Shown here: positions 1-7,937 of the stretch, piece after piece | Numbering within the stretch: position 1 is the stretch's first letter | Layout of the letters: every line of letters starts with the position of its first letter | DNA from: Mesorhizobium sp. | GTDB taxonomy: Bacteria > Pseudomonadota > Alphaproteobacteria > Rhizobiales > Rhizobiaceae | DNA: 43,718 bases | Assembly: GCA_004017275.1 (NCBI GenBank) | Contig: SAKE01000033.1 | Location: 1 to 43,718 of the forward strand | Direction: 5' to 3' | Notes under the pieces: generated by a model | Databases searched by the model: none | What the model saw: the letters and a program-made list of their open reading frames with translations, nothing else | Told to the model about the DNA's origin: nothing | Translations under genes and position numbers: made by a program

Positions 1-58
1 TCTCCCCGTCACTATACGGGGAGAGGATGCCGGCAGGCAGGTGAGGGGCGGCGCCGGC
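1..58. repeat. Rhizobial intergenic palindromic repeat, cut by the window edge
   Basis: Positions 1-24 form an 8-bp stem (TCTCCCCG with CGGGGAGA) around an 8-nt loop. They are followed by a GC-rich tail containing GGTGAGGGGC. This matches the common style of palindromic intergenic repeats in Mesorhizobium and relatives. The last 20 bases of the window look like the opposite arm of the same family. Family membership is from memory and was not searched. Confidence 0.55.
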
Positions 59-182
59 GCTCGGAAAAGGCTGATGGGGCGAATTCGAAACCTGAAGCGA
101 TTGCCCTGTAGGCGAAACTCCTCGCCATTGACATGGCGGAGAATGGACCAGTGCCTCGCGTCGGATACGGATGCATGCAAGC

Positions 183-440
183 TTACTTCGGTTCGGCGGT
201 CACAGGGTCGTAATTGATTTCGACCTTGGCCTTGTCAGATGTGTAGTAGGTAACGGTGTAGGCGCCGCTGTCCCAGTCGACCTCCTTCACATACAGAAAG
301 CCGTCGCGCTTTTCGACCTTGGCTAGGATCTCCGACAGCTTCTTGGCATTGGACGGCGGCAGCGGCCTGTCGTCCGCGGCCAAGACCGGCCCGCCGGCGA
401 GAAGAACGGCGACGCTGGTCGCCAACAGCAATCTGGACAT
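183..440 (-). CDS. Small secreted PepSY-like protein
   Basis: An 85-residue protein with a clear Sec signal peptide (hydrophobic stretch at about 4-20, cleavage after AxA near residue 21). The mature part of about 64 residues contains LSEILAKVEKRDG and ends in VEINYDPVTAEP. This resembles a single PepSY/YpeB-like fold: a helix followed by a hairpin with a Y-D-P tail. Such proteins are periplasmic and often thought to inhibit or bind peptidases, but the role here is unknown. It is a single minus-strand gene downstream of the methyltransferase, with about 150 bp between them, so it need not be in the same operon. The start is the only Met that precedes the signal peptide. Confidence 0.7.
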   Translation of the reverse strand: MSRLLLATSVAVLLAGGPVLAADDRPLPPSNAKKLSEILAKVEKRDGFLYVKEVDWDSGAYTVTYYTSDKAKVEINYDPVTAEPK

Positions 441-592
441 GGCTTTCCCTCAAGTTTCCGTCGGACAGAAACTCGCTGGTATGCCGGTTTGTTCCTTCAC
501 CCCGGGAGACTTGCGACCATTAAGACTTGCGATCATTCGATTTGACGGTCGCAGATGCGCCTCATCGATACCGGGCCAGGAAAGCCCGCCGG

Positions 593-1759
593 TCAGGCAG
601 GCTGGTCCGCCGTGCCCGCTGATGTGCCGCTTTCAATCCGATACAATTCTTCCACATAGCCTCGGCGGAGCCAGTAGGGGCTCCTGTAGGTGCGAACAAA
701 GCTCCGATCGGCACCCAGCAGCTTTGAAACGTGAAGAAGCCGCGCGCCGCCAGCGATGAGTTGCTCGCCCTCGTGATTGATGCTGAGGAAGAAGCCCGAT
801 GTGATGCGCTTTATCTGTTGCACATACTCGTCAAAGATGCGGCGATTGATTTCCGGAAATGAATCCTGGTTGGCGGTGACCCGAAAGGCGTCGTCCGCCT
901 CATTGGTGCAATTCCAGTTCGCTCTCAGTTTGATGGCGTCCCTGCGCGAGGGCTCGCCTTCAAGGCAAACGGCTTCCTGGCCGAGGGTTCCGATCAAGAA
1001 GTAACCCGACAGGAGGTTCACGATTGGAAGGTCGAAGATCGTAACATCCTTGCGACCCATCCGGCTCAGGTAGAATGCGGCAAGCCCGAGCCCTCCGCCA
1101 AATTCGCAAATCCGGTCTTCGGGTGCCGCAATGTCCCGGATCCGGGTTGCCAGATAGAGTGCGTTGATGTGCCTGTAGTGGAGCAGGCCCCCCCTGATTT
1201 TCAGACCGGCGACATGAACCGGCCCCTCGGGTGGGATGATGCGTATGCCGAGTTGAGCTTCTATGGCGTCCACGATCTCGTCTGGGTCCTGGAGACTATT
1301 CTTGCCCCATTTCCCGTCCGTCCCCTGTTCGGGGCTTTCCACCGACAAGACGCCGAGCGCCTCGCCCAGGCAGAGCAACTTGTCGAAATAGCTGTACGCA
1401 ACAAACTGCTCGTCGCGATCCCAATACGTATAGCCGTCGATGCCCGTCGTGATTCCGCCGAACCAGGTGTATTCTTTGCCGAAATCGACCAGATAGCGTG
1501 ACAGTTGCTCCGCATCCCCGGCGTGAATGAGGCTGAACATCTGACCGAGATTGTCACGCATCAATGCCGACCAGAGGTCATCGTCCGTGATTTGCTTGAG
1601 CCGGCTCTCCTGCAACATGGTCGCCTTGTACGCGGCAATCAGCCGGCGGCAGGTCAACACCATCTCCGGGTTCCATTGGGCGTCCTTCTTGCCGAACGGC
1701 AAGGGGCGAGCTTCGCTCCCCATCGGATGCACTAGCGTGTGGCGGAAAACATCGTTCAT
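593..1759 (-). CDS. Putative sugar O-methyltransferase (SAM-dependent)
   Basis: A 388-residue protein with a class I methyltransferase core in its second half. Motif I is ICEFGGGLGLAAFYLS at about 217-232, followed by VTIFDLP at about 239-245, where the acidic residue would bind the SAM ribose. The N-terminal 200 residues hold a family-specific helical domain with WNPEMV and a Trp/Tyr-rich GGITTGIDGYTYWDRDE. The architecture and length fit the 'putative sugar O-methyltransferase' family found in polysaccharide and accessory loci. No glycosyltransferase neighbours are present, so the substrate is unknown. It stands alone on the minus strand and no strong ribosome-binding site precedes the ATG. 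Its isolation fits the accessory, patchy nature of the first 6 kb. Confidence 0.7.
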   Translation of the reverse strand: MNDVFRHTLVHPMGSEARPLPFGKKDAQWNPEMVLTCRRLIAAYKATMLQESRLKQITDDDLWSALMRDNLGQMFSLIHAGDAEQLSRYLVDFGKEYTWFGGITTGIDGYTYWDRDEQFVAYSYFDKLLCLGEALGVLSVESPEQGTDGKWGKNSLQDPDEIVDAIEAQLGIRIIPPEGPVHVAGLKIRGGLLHYRHINALYLATRIRDIAAPEDRICEFGGGLGLAAFYLSRMGRKDVTIFDLPIVNLLSGYFLIGTLGQEAVCLEGEPSRRDAIKLRANWNCTNEADDAFRVTANQDSFPEINRRIFDEYVQQIKRITSGFFLSINHEGEQLIAGGARLLHVSKLLGADRSFVRTYRSPYWLRRGYVEELYRIESGTSAGTADQPA

Positions 1760-2297
1760 GAGTCCAGTTGTCTAAAGGCCATTGAGAGAGCGGGCAATTC
1801 CAATCTCTCTTCCTCGATCTCTCTTCCACAATCGTTTCCGAAAAGGTTGTTTGGTGCAACCCTGCTATTGAACGCCCCGATCTAACCGCTGGCGCGAGCT
1901 GCAAAACCCGTTTGTGCAAACACGTCAATGAAAGTGGCCGGGAAAACGGCGGTCCCCCAAAAAAGGCGTGATATTCCGGCCAAACGCTGCCAGCTATCAC
2001 TCAGGGTGTCTTCATATGCGCACGCGTCATGTTGGAACCGGAACGCCACACAGTCTATTGCGCCAACGACCACATCAAGGTTTCGTTCTGGGATCTCGAG
2101 CAGATGAAAGTCCGAAACGGCTCCGACGTTTGCCAGTTCCAGAGCTACAGCAGCGCCCTGAATTCGCCCAGAAGAATTTTGGTGGGGAAGGGCGAGTTGC
2201 AGCTATATGCGCACGCGTCATGTCGTTGCCCCCGACGATGTGGAGCGCATCACGCTGAGCCCTTGCTACCTGTTCGAGGGGCCGCCGCCCGCTTAAC
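1760..2297. other. Gene-poor stretch with a direct repeat and a possible decayed reading frame
   Basis: No intact gene is convincing here. From 2029 one forward frame reads plausibly (YCANDHIKVSFWDLEQMKV...) up to about 2205. From about 2201 the next frame reads plausibly (MRTRHVVAPDDVERITLSP...) to a stop at about 2296. This is what a frameshifted small gene would look like. A 19-bp direct repeat (2014-2032 and 2205-2223) brackets the first part. No family is recognised. Confidence 0.3.
2014..2223. repeat. 19-bp direct repeat pair, 191 bp apart
   Basis: ATATGCGCACGCGTCATGT occurs at 2014-2032 and again, identically, at 2205-2223. Each copy contains an ATG that would start MRTRHV. The copies may be a small tandem duplication or the two ends of an old insertion of 172 bp. 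Confidence 0.75.
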
Positions 2298-2531
2298 TTA
2301 CGCGGCGCGTCGTTGGGCGGGGTGGAGACCTGAACGGGTTCGACGAGGGTCGACGGCGGTCACGATGCTGTGGTGGTGATCGCAATAGACGCGATCCGAC
2401 GAAGTTGCCCCAGCACAAAAACGATAACCGCCGGGTACTGACGGGTCTTCGCTCACCGGGAAGCGGCACTGATAGACGCCTAGCTGAATGAGGGGGACGT
2501 CTCTCGAAGTTAGTCTGATATTTTCAGGCAT
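2298..2531 (-). CDS. Short GcrA-like protein (C-terminal cysteine/histidine module only)
   Basis: A 77-residue protein. Residues 14-54 carry the pattern that ends GcrA cell-cycle regulators: L..L....CRFPV-x(n)-G-x-x-FC-x(n)-YC-x-x-H, here Cys22, Cys39, Cys50 and His53. GcrA is an alphaproteobacterial sigma-70 cofactor that binds methylated GANTC promoter DNA through an N-terminal DNA-binding part. That N-terminal part is absent, so this is either a free-standing zinc-ribbon-like module or the remnant of a longer gene. The last 20 residues after SIVTAV are Arg-rich and may be read-through of a decayed end. It is isolated on the minus strand among decayed sequence. Confidence 0.55.
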   Translation of the reverse strand: MPENIRLTSRDVPLIQLGVYQCRFPVSEDPSVPGGYRFCAGATSSDRVYCDHHHSIVTAVDPRRTRSGLHPAQRRAA

Positions 2532-2919
2532 GGTTTTCAGGTTCCTAGTTCATAGCCATTGCCGGCTGACGGCCGCAGTGCGACCGCGTCAGGGCGAGCT
2601 TCTCTCGTTTTGGAGGGCTGTGGATCACCATATGGTGTTGGTCACAGCGTCAATGAAGCCCGAGGCCCTGCTTTCGGAAGCCAATTATTGCGACTTAAGG
2701 CCACACTTACCGCCGGGGTGCGGGTGGCTTGTGGAGCCCCCAACGCGCTACGCGCTTTTCGGCTTTCAGGACCCTCAACCGGCCGGCCCTATGAGGGCGA
2801 GTTGCGGGAGCGAACACATTTTGTCAGCAGACAGTGTGGTCGCGTCCCAGAGCATCTCTGCGAACCGTTGCGGCGGTGCTATGGTGTGCCTGCATGATCA
2901 GACAGCAGGGATATGAGGC
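2532..2919. other. Non-coding stretch without recognisable features
   Basis: Forward frames are open here but their translations look like random high-GC sequence, with no conserved motif and no ribosome-binding site. Nothing is supported. Confidence 0.4.
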
Positions 2920-3276
2920 ATGCCCGAAGTCACCCGCCGTACACTTCTTCTTGCGTTCACCGCTGTGGCCTCGGTCGTTGAACCGACGTTTGCCGAAGGG
3001 GAAGGTGCCTCACCCGAATTGCGGACGCTGATCGGAGCTCATGAAGCCACCTATGTCGAGCTTCACAGGGTTGTTCATCAAGCGGGCAGTAGCAGCCACG
3101 AACGCAAGAGGGCAGACCGGATTGAACAGGAAGCATTGCTCGCCATCTGCTCCTATCCTGCGATCAGCCGAGGCGACCGCCGGGCCAAGGCCGATTACCT
3201 GTTGACCGCTGAGGCTCGGGGTGAACTCGACCTGGAAGAGCACATGCAGGCCATCCTACACTCGATGAAGCGCTGA
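2920..3276 (+). CDS. Hypothetical secreted protein with Tat-like signal
   Basis: A 118-residue protein that begins MPEVTRRTLLLAFTAVASV. The twin Arg followed by a hydrophobic stretch and a small-residue cleavage site near residue 25 suggest export, possibly by Tat. The mature part is a helical, charged domain (PELRTLIGAHEATYVELHRVV...ERKRADRIEQEALLAICSYP...RAKADYLL). It resembles short proteins that occur in many copies in accessory regions of Mesorhizobium genomes; this is recollection, and no function is known. A weak purine-rich site (GATATGAGGC) precedes the ATG. There is no operon partner: the next 250 bp hold no gene. Confidence 0.6.
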   Translation: MPEVTRRTLLLAFTAVASVVEPTFAEGEGASPELRTLIGAHEATYVELHRVVHQAGSSSHERKRADRIEQEALLAICSYPAISRGDRRAKADYLLTAEARGELDLEEHMQAILHSMKR

Positions 3277-3525
3277 CATGGACCCTGGCCAGGCACGTCG
3301 AACGCGGTGGGCATTCCTGGAGGCTCGCTCGGACAATGGCCGCATCGTCATGACATCGCATTTTCCCTTGCCGTCGGTGGGAACTATCTCGCGACGCCAG
3401 TCATCATTCTGGTTCGAGGATCGACCACGCGAACCCGAACGGCGGGGCGATCGCCCTCGGCCACCCTCATGAAGCTTATGTGGTTTCAGGGGCGCCGGGT
3501 GTGAGTCATGGAACGGCCGAAGTGG

Positions 3526-4250
3526 TTAGAACGGCATCTCATCGTCCAACTCGCGGGCCTTCTTGCCAAAGTCCTCGATTTGCTTTTTCGGTGGTTCGAT
3601 GCGTTTGATGTCGTCGGGCGACGGTAGTTTAGCGGGCTCCGGCTCCTCGCTCTTTGCGCCGCCAATCAGCTCGTTGATACGCTTCACAAGATCTGTGATA
3701 GGTTTCAGTGCGTCAGTGCCTTTCTGCACTACGTCTGCCAAGTCAACGAACGCCAACATGGCGTTGTCAAAGCGCGTCCGCGCGCGATCAACATCAGCCT
3801 CGAACGCATTGAGTTTGGCGAATAGGGAATTGCGCTTGCGCTCGGCCAGGTCCGACTTTTCGACTAGCTCGCGGATTTGCCCGACCAGGATGTGAATGCG
3901 GGCCTTAGTCTAGTTGCGGTGTCCAGACTGACGGAATAAATCTTGGTGACGCGCGCGTTCTGGATTTGCACCTGAAGCACAACACTCTTCACCGCTAAGT
4001 CGAAGTTCCGATGAACGTTGTAAACGTCGTCATGGTCTGGAATTTCCTATGTACCGAGGAGGTCAATCTCCAAGGCACGGGCGGCGCCCATGATTTTGTT
4101 CATGTGGCTGACTAGCGCCTGCCGGTTGTCCTCATTCCGGTCAAGACTTTCCGTATCATTCTGAAGCTGCTCGTCAAAAATCTCGACCAGCGTCGCAAAC
4201 GCCATACGAGGGTCGTCCGGCAAGCTGTGATAGTCAATCTGTTCTGGCAT
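3526..4250 (-). pseudogene. Broken third gene of the HipA-like/DUF3037 cassette (in-frame stop plus 5-bp frameshift)
   Basis: Reading starts at 4250 (MPEQIDYHSLPDDPRM) with a good ribosome-binding site (GGGGGA). It runs 67 codons to a TAG at 4047-4049. The same frame continues at once with coherent sequence (EIPDHDDVYNVHRNFDLAV..., then IYSVSLDTAT) until about 3912, where a 5-bp duplication-like insertion (near 3907-3911, TAGTC beside TAGTT) shifts it. After the shift it reads KARIHILVGQIRELVEKSD... to the stop at 3526. Removing 5 bp makes 720 nt, exactly 240 codons, with only the one internal TAG. The restored product of about 239 residues is highly charged and helical with heptad-like stretches in its C-terminal half, and it ends in an acidic tail (DDEMPF). 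No family is recognised. It lies 61 bp downstream of the DUF3037 gene, same strand. Confidence 0.65.
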
Positions 4251-4311
4251 CGTCCCCCATCCTCGGCCTGCATCAACAGATAGAGAACGAACGGGGAATC
4301 TACAATGCTTG

Positions 4312-5097
4312 TCAGTATAGCGCCTGTTTGAATTTCTGGCGGTCTTTGGCGTCCATCCAATTGAAGGCGTTGCCATTTGCAAAGCTTGTTAAAATCTCGA
4401 TTTCACCACGGTAAGCTTCAACTTCGGCGGCATTGACCGCGTACACGCCAAACGGTGTCATCGTCGGGCCGAATTGCTCCCGCGCGAAATAGAGGGTCGC
4501 GCCCTTTTCACATGCCTTGCTGTGAGCGCTGGTCTTCAAACCCCGAAGCTCCAATGTGGATACGACTTTGAGGCCGTTTGCCTTGTAGGCGAAGTCGGCA
4601 ACGATTTCCTTGTCCTCGGAGACAACGAATTTCTGGATTACCTTGCCGTCGTTGATGGTCTGCCCTTTGTCGGCTAGCACACCGACTTTGCGCAGCATAG
4701 CCGTAATTTCCGAATTGATTTTCTGCTGCTTTTCCTTGCGCGTTAGCGCGGGCTTATCGACATAGATGTTGAGGATTTTTGCAACGTTGGCTTCGTACTC
4801 ATCCAGCCCCGCCGCGCGGATTTCCCCGGCCGAACTCATGCTGAAAACGTCGCTGCGAACCGCGCTTTTCTCCCGCAGCTCATCTAGGTGATGGAGGGAT
4901 GATTTGGACAGCACGGTATGATACGCGGTGGCAATGTCATCCCACTTGTGGCCGGTGAGGTGCATAAGCTTCCTTACCTCGGGCAAGCGAACGTCCAAGC
5001 CGTTCGGCCCAAAGACAACCAAGCCCACGTTCACCCGTTCGCCACGGATGGCGCTGGGACGTGCTTGGATAATCGAAAACTTATAAGAGGGTGCCAT
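4312..5097 (-). CDS. DUF3037 domain protein, partner of the HipA-like kinase
   Basis: A 261-residue protein whose N-terminus (YKFSIIQARPSAIRGERVNVGLVVFGPNG) has the DUF3037 signature: a first beta strand, then R-G-E-x-x-N-V-G-x-V-V-F at about 18-29. The middle is helical and charged (LTRKEKQQKINSEITAMLRKVG). The C-terminal half is alpha/beta, with KFVVSEDKEIVADFAYKANGLKVVSTLELRG. DUF3037 genes are commonly found next to HipA_2-type kinase genes; their biochemical role is not established. Its start overlaps the end of the kinase gene by 17 bp, which implies translational coupling and a shared function. The product may be a regulator, substrate or antitoxin-like partner of the kinase. That is inference. 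Confidence 0.75.
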   Translation of the reverse strand: MAPSYKFSIIQARPSAIRGERVNVGLVVFGPNGLDVRLPEVRKLMHLTGHKWDDIATAYHTVLSKSSLHHLDELREKSAVRSDVFSMSSAGEIRAAGLDEYEANVAKILNIYVDKPALTRKEKQQKINSEITAMLRKVGVLADKGQTINDGKVIQKFVVSEDKEIVADFAYKANGLKVVSTLELRGLKTSAHSKACEKGATLYFAREQFGPTMTPFGVYAVNAAEVEAYRGEIEILTSFANGNAFNWMDAKDRQKFKQALY

Positions 5098-5851
5098 CGT
5101 TCACGCCGTGTCTGATTGCTGCGACCCTGGCTGCGCGCGCACCGTTCGTCCACCAATCAACAATGTCGTCCTCCTGTTGTTGCGCCAACCAGTCCTTGGG
5201 GTGACCAGCTAGGATTGCGCGGACCCCAACCTCGTCAATGCCGTCGATTCTGTCCAAAACCTCCAAGGCGACGGCCTGATTCAGATATTGGCCAAATGTC
5301 TGTTTCATCCACACTTTGTTGGCCACGGTGTTCAGCCCTGGGTCCCTCATTATGGCCCCAGGGAGGGCGCCATGGTAGAGCCACGCCCGCGAATAGTCGA
5401 ATGAATAGACGCGGTGGCCAGTGCCCACTGGCACGACCATGTAGTTGTTCATGTGCCTGTCGTCGTTGTGAACGAAAAGGTCGAGGGCATAGATTCTCGA
5501 TAGGTCGTCGGCCAAGCTCGGGAAGTCGATTGAGCCCTGCTGAGCCAGATTCCACCAATCCGGCGTCCGGCCATTCATCCAAAGTGAGCCGAACCAGAAA
5601 TTGCCGTCAGTGTGCTTCACGACACTGAACGGTATTTGTGGCACTCCGGTGGCTTGTGCAAGCGAGGAGCAAAACCATTCGCAGTGAGGCAGGGCAGGGT
5701 AGATGTCGCTCTTCTTGAGAACGAAGAAGCCTGCGTCCCCACAGAAGCACCCTTCGTTCATGTCCTGGCTGCCAAGATTTCCCGGACCACAGAACATCGC
5801 ATCCACAGCAAAAAGCTGCGGAACCTGTGCCTGCGCGGGAGCCTTAACCAT
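5081..5851 (-). CDS. HipA-like (HipA_2 type) protein kinase
   Basis: A 256-residue protein with a compact kinase fold. A lysine strand (FFVLKKSD, Lys46/47) is followed by a helix with Glu58 that could pair with it. The catalytic loop is FVHNDDRHMNN at about 126-136. The metal-binding motif is YSFDYSRAW, with Asp152. HipA kinases phosphorylate protein targets (GltX in E. coli) and act as toxins; the shorter HipA_2 group is less well known. The N-terminal regulatory domain of classical HipA is missing. There is no HipB-like DNA-binding antitoxin upstream; the DUF3037 gene follows with a 17-bp overlap. It is the first gene of the cassette, about 280 bp beyond the 3' end of tRNA-Val. An in-frame stop at about 5873-5875 limits the start to this ATG. 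Confidence 0.75.
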   Translation of the reverse strand: MVKAPAQAQVPQLFAVDAMFCGPGNLGSQDMNEGCFCGDAGFFVLKKSDIYPALPHCEWFCSSLAQATGVPQIPFSVVKHTDGNFWFGSLWMNGRTPDWWNLAQQGSIDFPSLADDLSRIYALDLFVHNDDRHMNNYMVVPVGTGHRVYSFDYSRAWLYHGALPGAIMRDPGLNTVANKVWMKQTFGQYLNQAVALEVLDRIDGIDEVGVRAILAGHPKDWLAQQQEDDIVDWWTNGARAARVAAIRHGVNDGTLL

Positions 5852-6129
5852 CTGCCCACCATTCGCGCGCCGCTATTGCTGCCGGCGCTTCGGCAACCCT
5901 GCCGTTTCCCCACGTGGACTCTTAGAAAGTTACAAGTGCTATGGCAATGACCTCAGCCGCGTGACTTGCGCGCTTCGCATTCTCTTTGGTGTCAAATGGC
6001 ACCGTTCCACATCGCCAGCGTGTCGGATGGTTTCACCATGACGGAGGGCTTACGCGCCAGCTACGCACCAGCGACCGAAAACCACCAAATCGCTCCGGGG
6101 TGAATTAGATAACAATTTCGGGAAAGCAT

Positions 6130-6204
6130 TGGTGGGCGATGCAGGGATTGAACCTGCGACCCCACCCGTGTGAAGGGTGTGCTCTCCCGCTGAGCTAATC
6201 GCCC
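6130..6204 (-). tRNA. tRNA-Val (anticodon CAC)
   Basis: The minus strand reads GGGCGAT at the 5' end, pairing with ATCGCCC before A73 and an encoded CCA (6130-6132). The D arm contains AGCTCAGCGGGAGAGC. The anticodon stem CACCC/GGGTG encloses TTCACAC, giving anticodon CAC for codon GUG. The T arm has GGTTCAATCC. Its 3' end faces the accessory region at 1-6 kb, which fits a tRNA used as an integration site, though no integrase is in view on that side. Confidence 0.95.
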
Positions 6205-6514
6205 GCTCGTTGCCCGAAGGCCAAGCGAGCCGCGATATAAGGGAGGCATGCTGGTGAAGTCAAGGCGGTCTACAGCGTTCCCGCAAGGATCGGATTGGTG
6301 TTGGAATCCAAGCGCCTGCTAACCCGCGCGGAAACCTCCGTCCCGGTCGTCGAAGGGCGCTCCGCTCGGAAGCAGAAATTCCAATATCACACGAGTCTCG
6401 TTAGCGGTCCTCATTCGTCGCCCCGACAAGCGGCGCGCGGTTTATGCTAGATCTCACTTTTGCATAGTGTCGCTTCAAGCTATTCTGAACGCCCTGTGGA
6501 GGAGATTTTGCTGC
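6205..6514. other. Intergenic stretch upstream of the RibD-like gene
   Basis: No gene is supported. The stretch must hold the promoter of tRNA-Val (leftwards) and that of the RibD-like gene (rightwards). I cannot identify either with confidence. Confidence 0.4.
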
Positions 6515-7045
6515 ATGGCGAGGCTCGTCTTTGGAATGAACCAGTCCCTGGACGGCTACGTCGACCACCAGGAATTTGCGCCGGGTCCCGCGCTATTTCG
6601 ACACTGGATCGACCACGTGCACGGCCTGACGGGCAGTGTGTACGGTCGCCGCATGTACGAGATCATGCGTTATTGGGACGAAGACCGTCCTGAATGGACC
6701 CCGGAGCTTAGCGAGTTCGCGGTGGCGTGGCGGCGCCAACCGAAGTGGGTCGTGTCGCGCTCGTTGAAGTCAGTCGGTCCCAACGCCACGCTTGTCGAGG
6801 ATGACATAGAGGCGGTGGTACGCGGCCTGAAGGCTCGGCTGCCTGGGGAGATTACAGTTTCAGGACCAGACTTGGCACGAAGCCTGACCGACCTTGGACT
6901 TGTCGATGAGTATCGCCTCTACATCCACCCCGTCGTGCTTGGTCGCGGTAAGCCATTCTTCGCTGGCCCGCGACCACCACTGCGCCTTGTTTCCACCGAT
7001 CACGTTGGCGAGGACGTGATCAGGTTGACGTACGTTCCTGCTTGA
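6515..7045 (+). CDS. RibD C-terminal / dihydrofolate-reductase-fold protein
   Basis: A 176-residue protein that opens MARLVFGMNQSLDGYVDH, the usual first strand and loop of the RibD C-terminal domain family. It ends with the family's last strands (DEYRLYIHPVVLGRGKPFF...LRLVSTDHVGEDVIRLTYVP). The internal VSGPDLARSLTDLGLVDEY is the nucleotide-binding turn and helix. Free-standing members of this family are NADPH-dependent reductases of mostly unknown substrate. The start is chosen at 6515 because GGAGGA precedes it and because the family starts here; an upstream in-frame start at 6467 would add an unrelated stretch. It sits between tRNA-Val and the convergent gph gene. Confidence 0.8.
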   Translation: MARLVFGMNQSLDGYVDHQEFAPGPALFRHWIDHVHGLTGSVYGRRMYEIMRYWDEDRPEWTPELSEFAVAWRRQPKWVVSRSLKSVGPNATLVEDDIEAVVRGLKARLPGEITVSGPDLARSLTDLGLVDEYRLYIHPVVLGRGKPFFAGPRPPLRLVSTDHVGEDVIRLTYVPA

Positions 7046-7077
7046 TCGCGCGTCTCGTCACGCCAGCCGCCTTACGG

Positions 7078-7761
7078 TCAGCCTCCAGCCGCGGCGATCA
7101 GCCTTTGCGCTAGGTCCAGCGTCAGCGCGTCGAAATGCGAGATCACCGCCGAGGGCTCGAATTCGCGCACGTGGCGGTCAGTATAGCCGAAATCGACCGC
7201 CACCACCGGAATGCCGGCGGCCTTGGCGGTGTCGATGTCGGTTTGCGAATCGCCGACCATCAGCGCGCGGTGCGGGTCGCCGCCGGCCAGCTTGATGGTC
7301 TCGGTCAGATGGCGCGGGTCAGGTTTACGGAAGGCGAACGTGTCCTGTCCGGCGATGGCCGCGAAATGCCTGGTCAGGCCGAGCGCCTCGATCAGCGCCA
7401 GCGAGTTGGCTTCGTATTTGTTGGTGCAGATGGCCAGGAGATAGCCGGCCTTCTCGAAGCGCGCGATCGCCTCGACGACACCGGGGTAGGGGCGCGATTT
7501 GCCGGGGATGTTGAGGGTGTAGTGATCGAGGAAGAGTTTCAGCAGCCGGTCGTGCTCCTCGACGGCAAGCGATCGCTGATGGGCCGCGTGCGCCCGTTCG
7601 ATCATCACCCGGCCGCCGTGACCGACAAAGCGCCTGAAGCCGGCTTCGTCGACCGCCGCGATCTCGCTGGCGGCGAGGCTGTGGTTCAGGCTGTCGAGCA
7701 AGTCGGGCGCTGTATCGATCAGCGTCCCGTCGAGGTCGAACACGATGATCGGGCGGGTCAT
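7078..7761 (-). CDS. gph: Phosphoglycolate phosphatase (HAD family)
   Basis: A 227-residue HAD hydrolase. Motif I is FDLDGTLIDT at 8-17, with nucleophile Asp9 and acid/base Asp11. Motif II is the Thr of AICTNK, motif III the Lys of FRKPDP, and motif IV GDSQTDID. The small helical cap after motif I is the type found in Gph, which dephosphorylates 2-phosphoglycolate made by DNA repair or by oxygenase reactions. Specificity within the Gph/PGP group cannot be proved by sequence alone. The gene runs leftwards and is preceded by a short transcription unit with its own terminator (see 7884-7974), which may act as an attenuator or be independent. It converges with the RibD-like gene. Confidence 0.88.
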   Translation of the reverse strand: MTRPIIVFDLDGTLIDTAPDLLDSLNHSLAASEIAAVDEAGFRRFVGHGGRVMIERAHAAHQRSLAVEEHDRLLKLFLDHYTLNIPGKSRPYPGVVEAIARFEKAGYLLAICTNKYEANSLALIEALGLTRHFAAIAGQDTFAFRKPDPRHLTETIKLAGGDPHRALMVGDSQTDIDTAKAAGIPVVAVDFGYTDRHVREFEPSAVISHFDALTLDLAQRLIAAAGG

Positions 7762-7883
7762 GGTCTATCCTGGGTAGGTTGTGCAATGGGCAGGCGATAA
7801 AGGCTGCTGCGCGTCAAGGCAAGCGCTGGGGCAGCTCGTTCGGGCAGGCCGGCCCGTCGGGCCGGGCATTTCGCGGCGGGCCG

Positions 7884-7937
7884 TCAGACATGAAAAACCC
7901 GCCACGGCGGCGGGTTGTTGGCGCAAATCAGCACCAT
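7884..7937 (-). CDS. Candidate 17-residue leader peptide upstream of gph
   Basis: MVLICANNPPPWRVFHV begins three to four bases after the predicted transcription start, so it would be essentially leaderless. Its Asn-Asn-Pro-Pro-Pro codons lie in the 5' arm of the terminator hairpin. Position and structure fit a leader peptide. However, the P-P-P-W-R part is simply what this terminator encodes, so translation is uncertain. Confidence 0.25.
   Translation of the reverse strand: MVLICANNPPPWRVFHV
7893..7916 (-). terminator. Intrinsic terminator of the short transcript upstream of gph
   Basis: An 8-bp stem (7896-7903 with 7909-7916, AACCCGCC/GGCGGGTT) with a 5-nt loop. On the minus strand a run of five T (7893-7897) follows. 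Confidence 0.75.

Noticed and set aside
1..6130. Copy of the tRNA-Val 3' end as second attachment site
   Set aside because: I looked for repeats of the T-arm and acceptor sequence in the first 6 kb and saw none.
6061..6249. 62-codon minus-strand frame (contains RLAQRESTPFTRVGSQVQS)
   Set aside because: It runs across tRNA-Val and is a translation of the tRNA.
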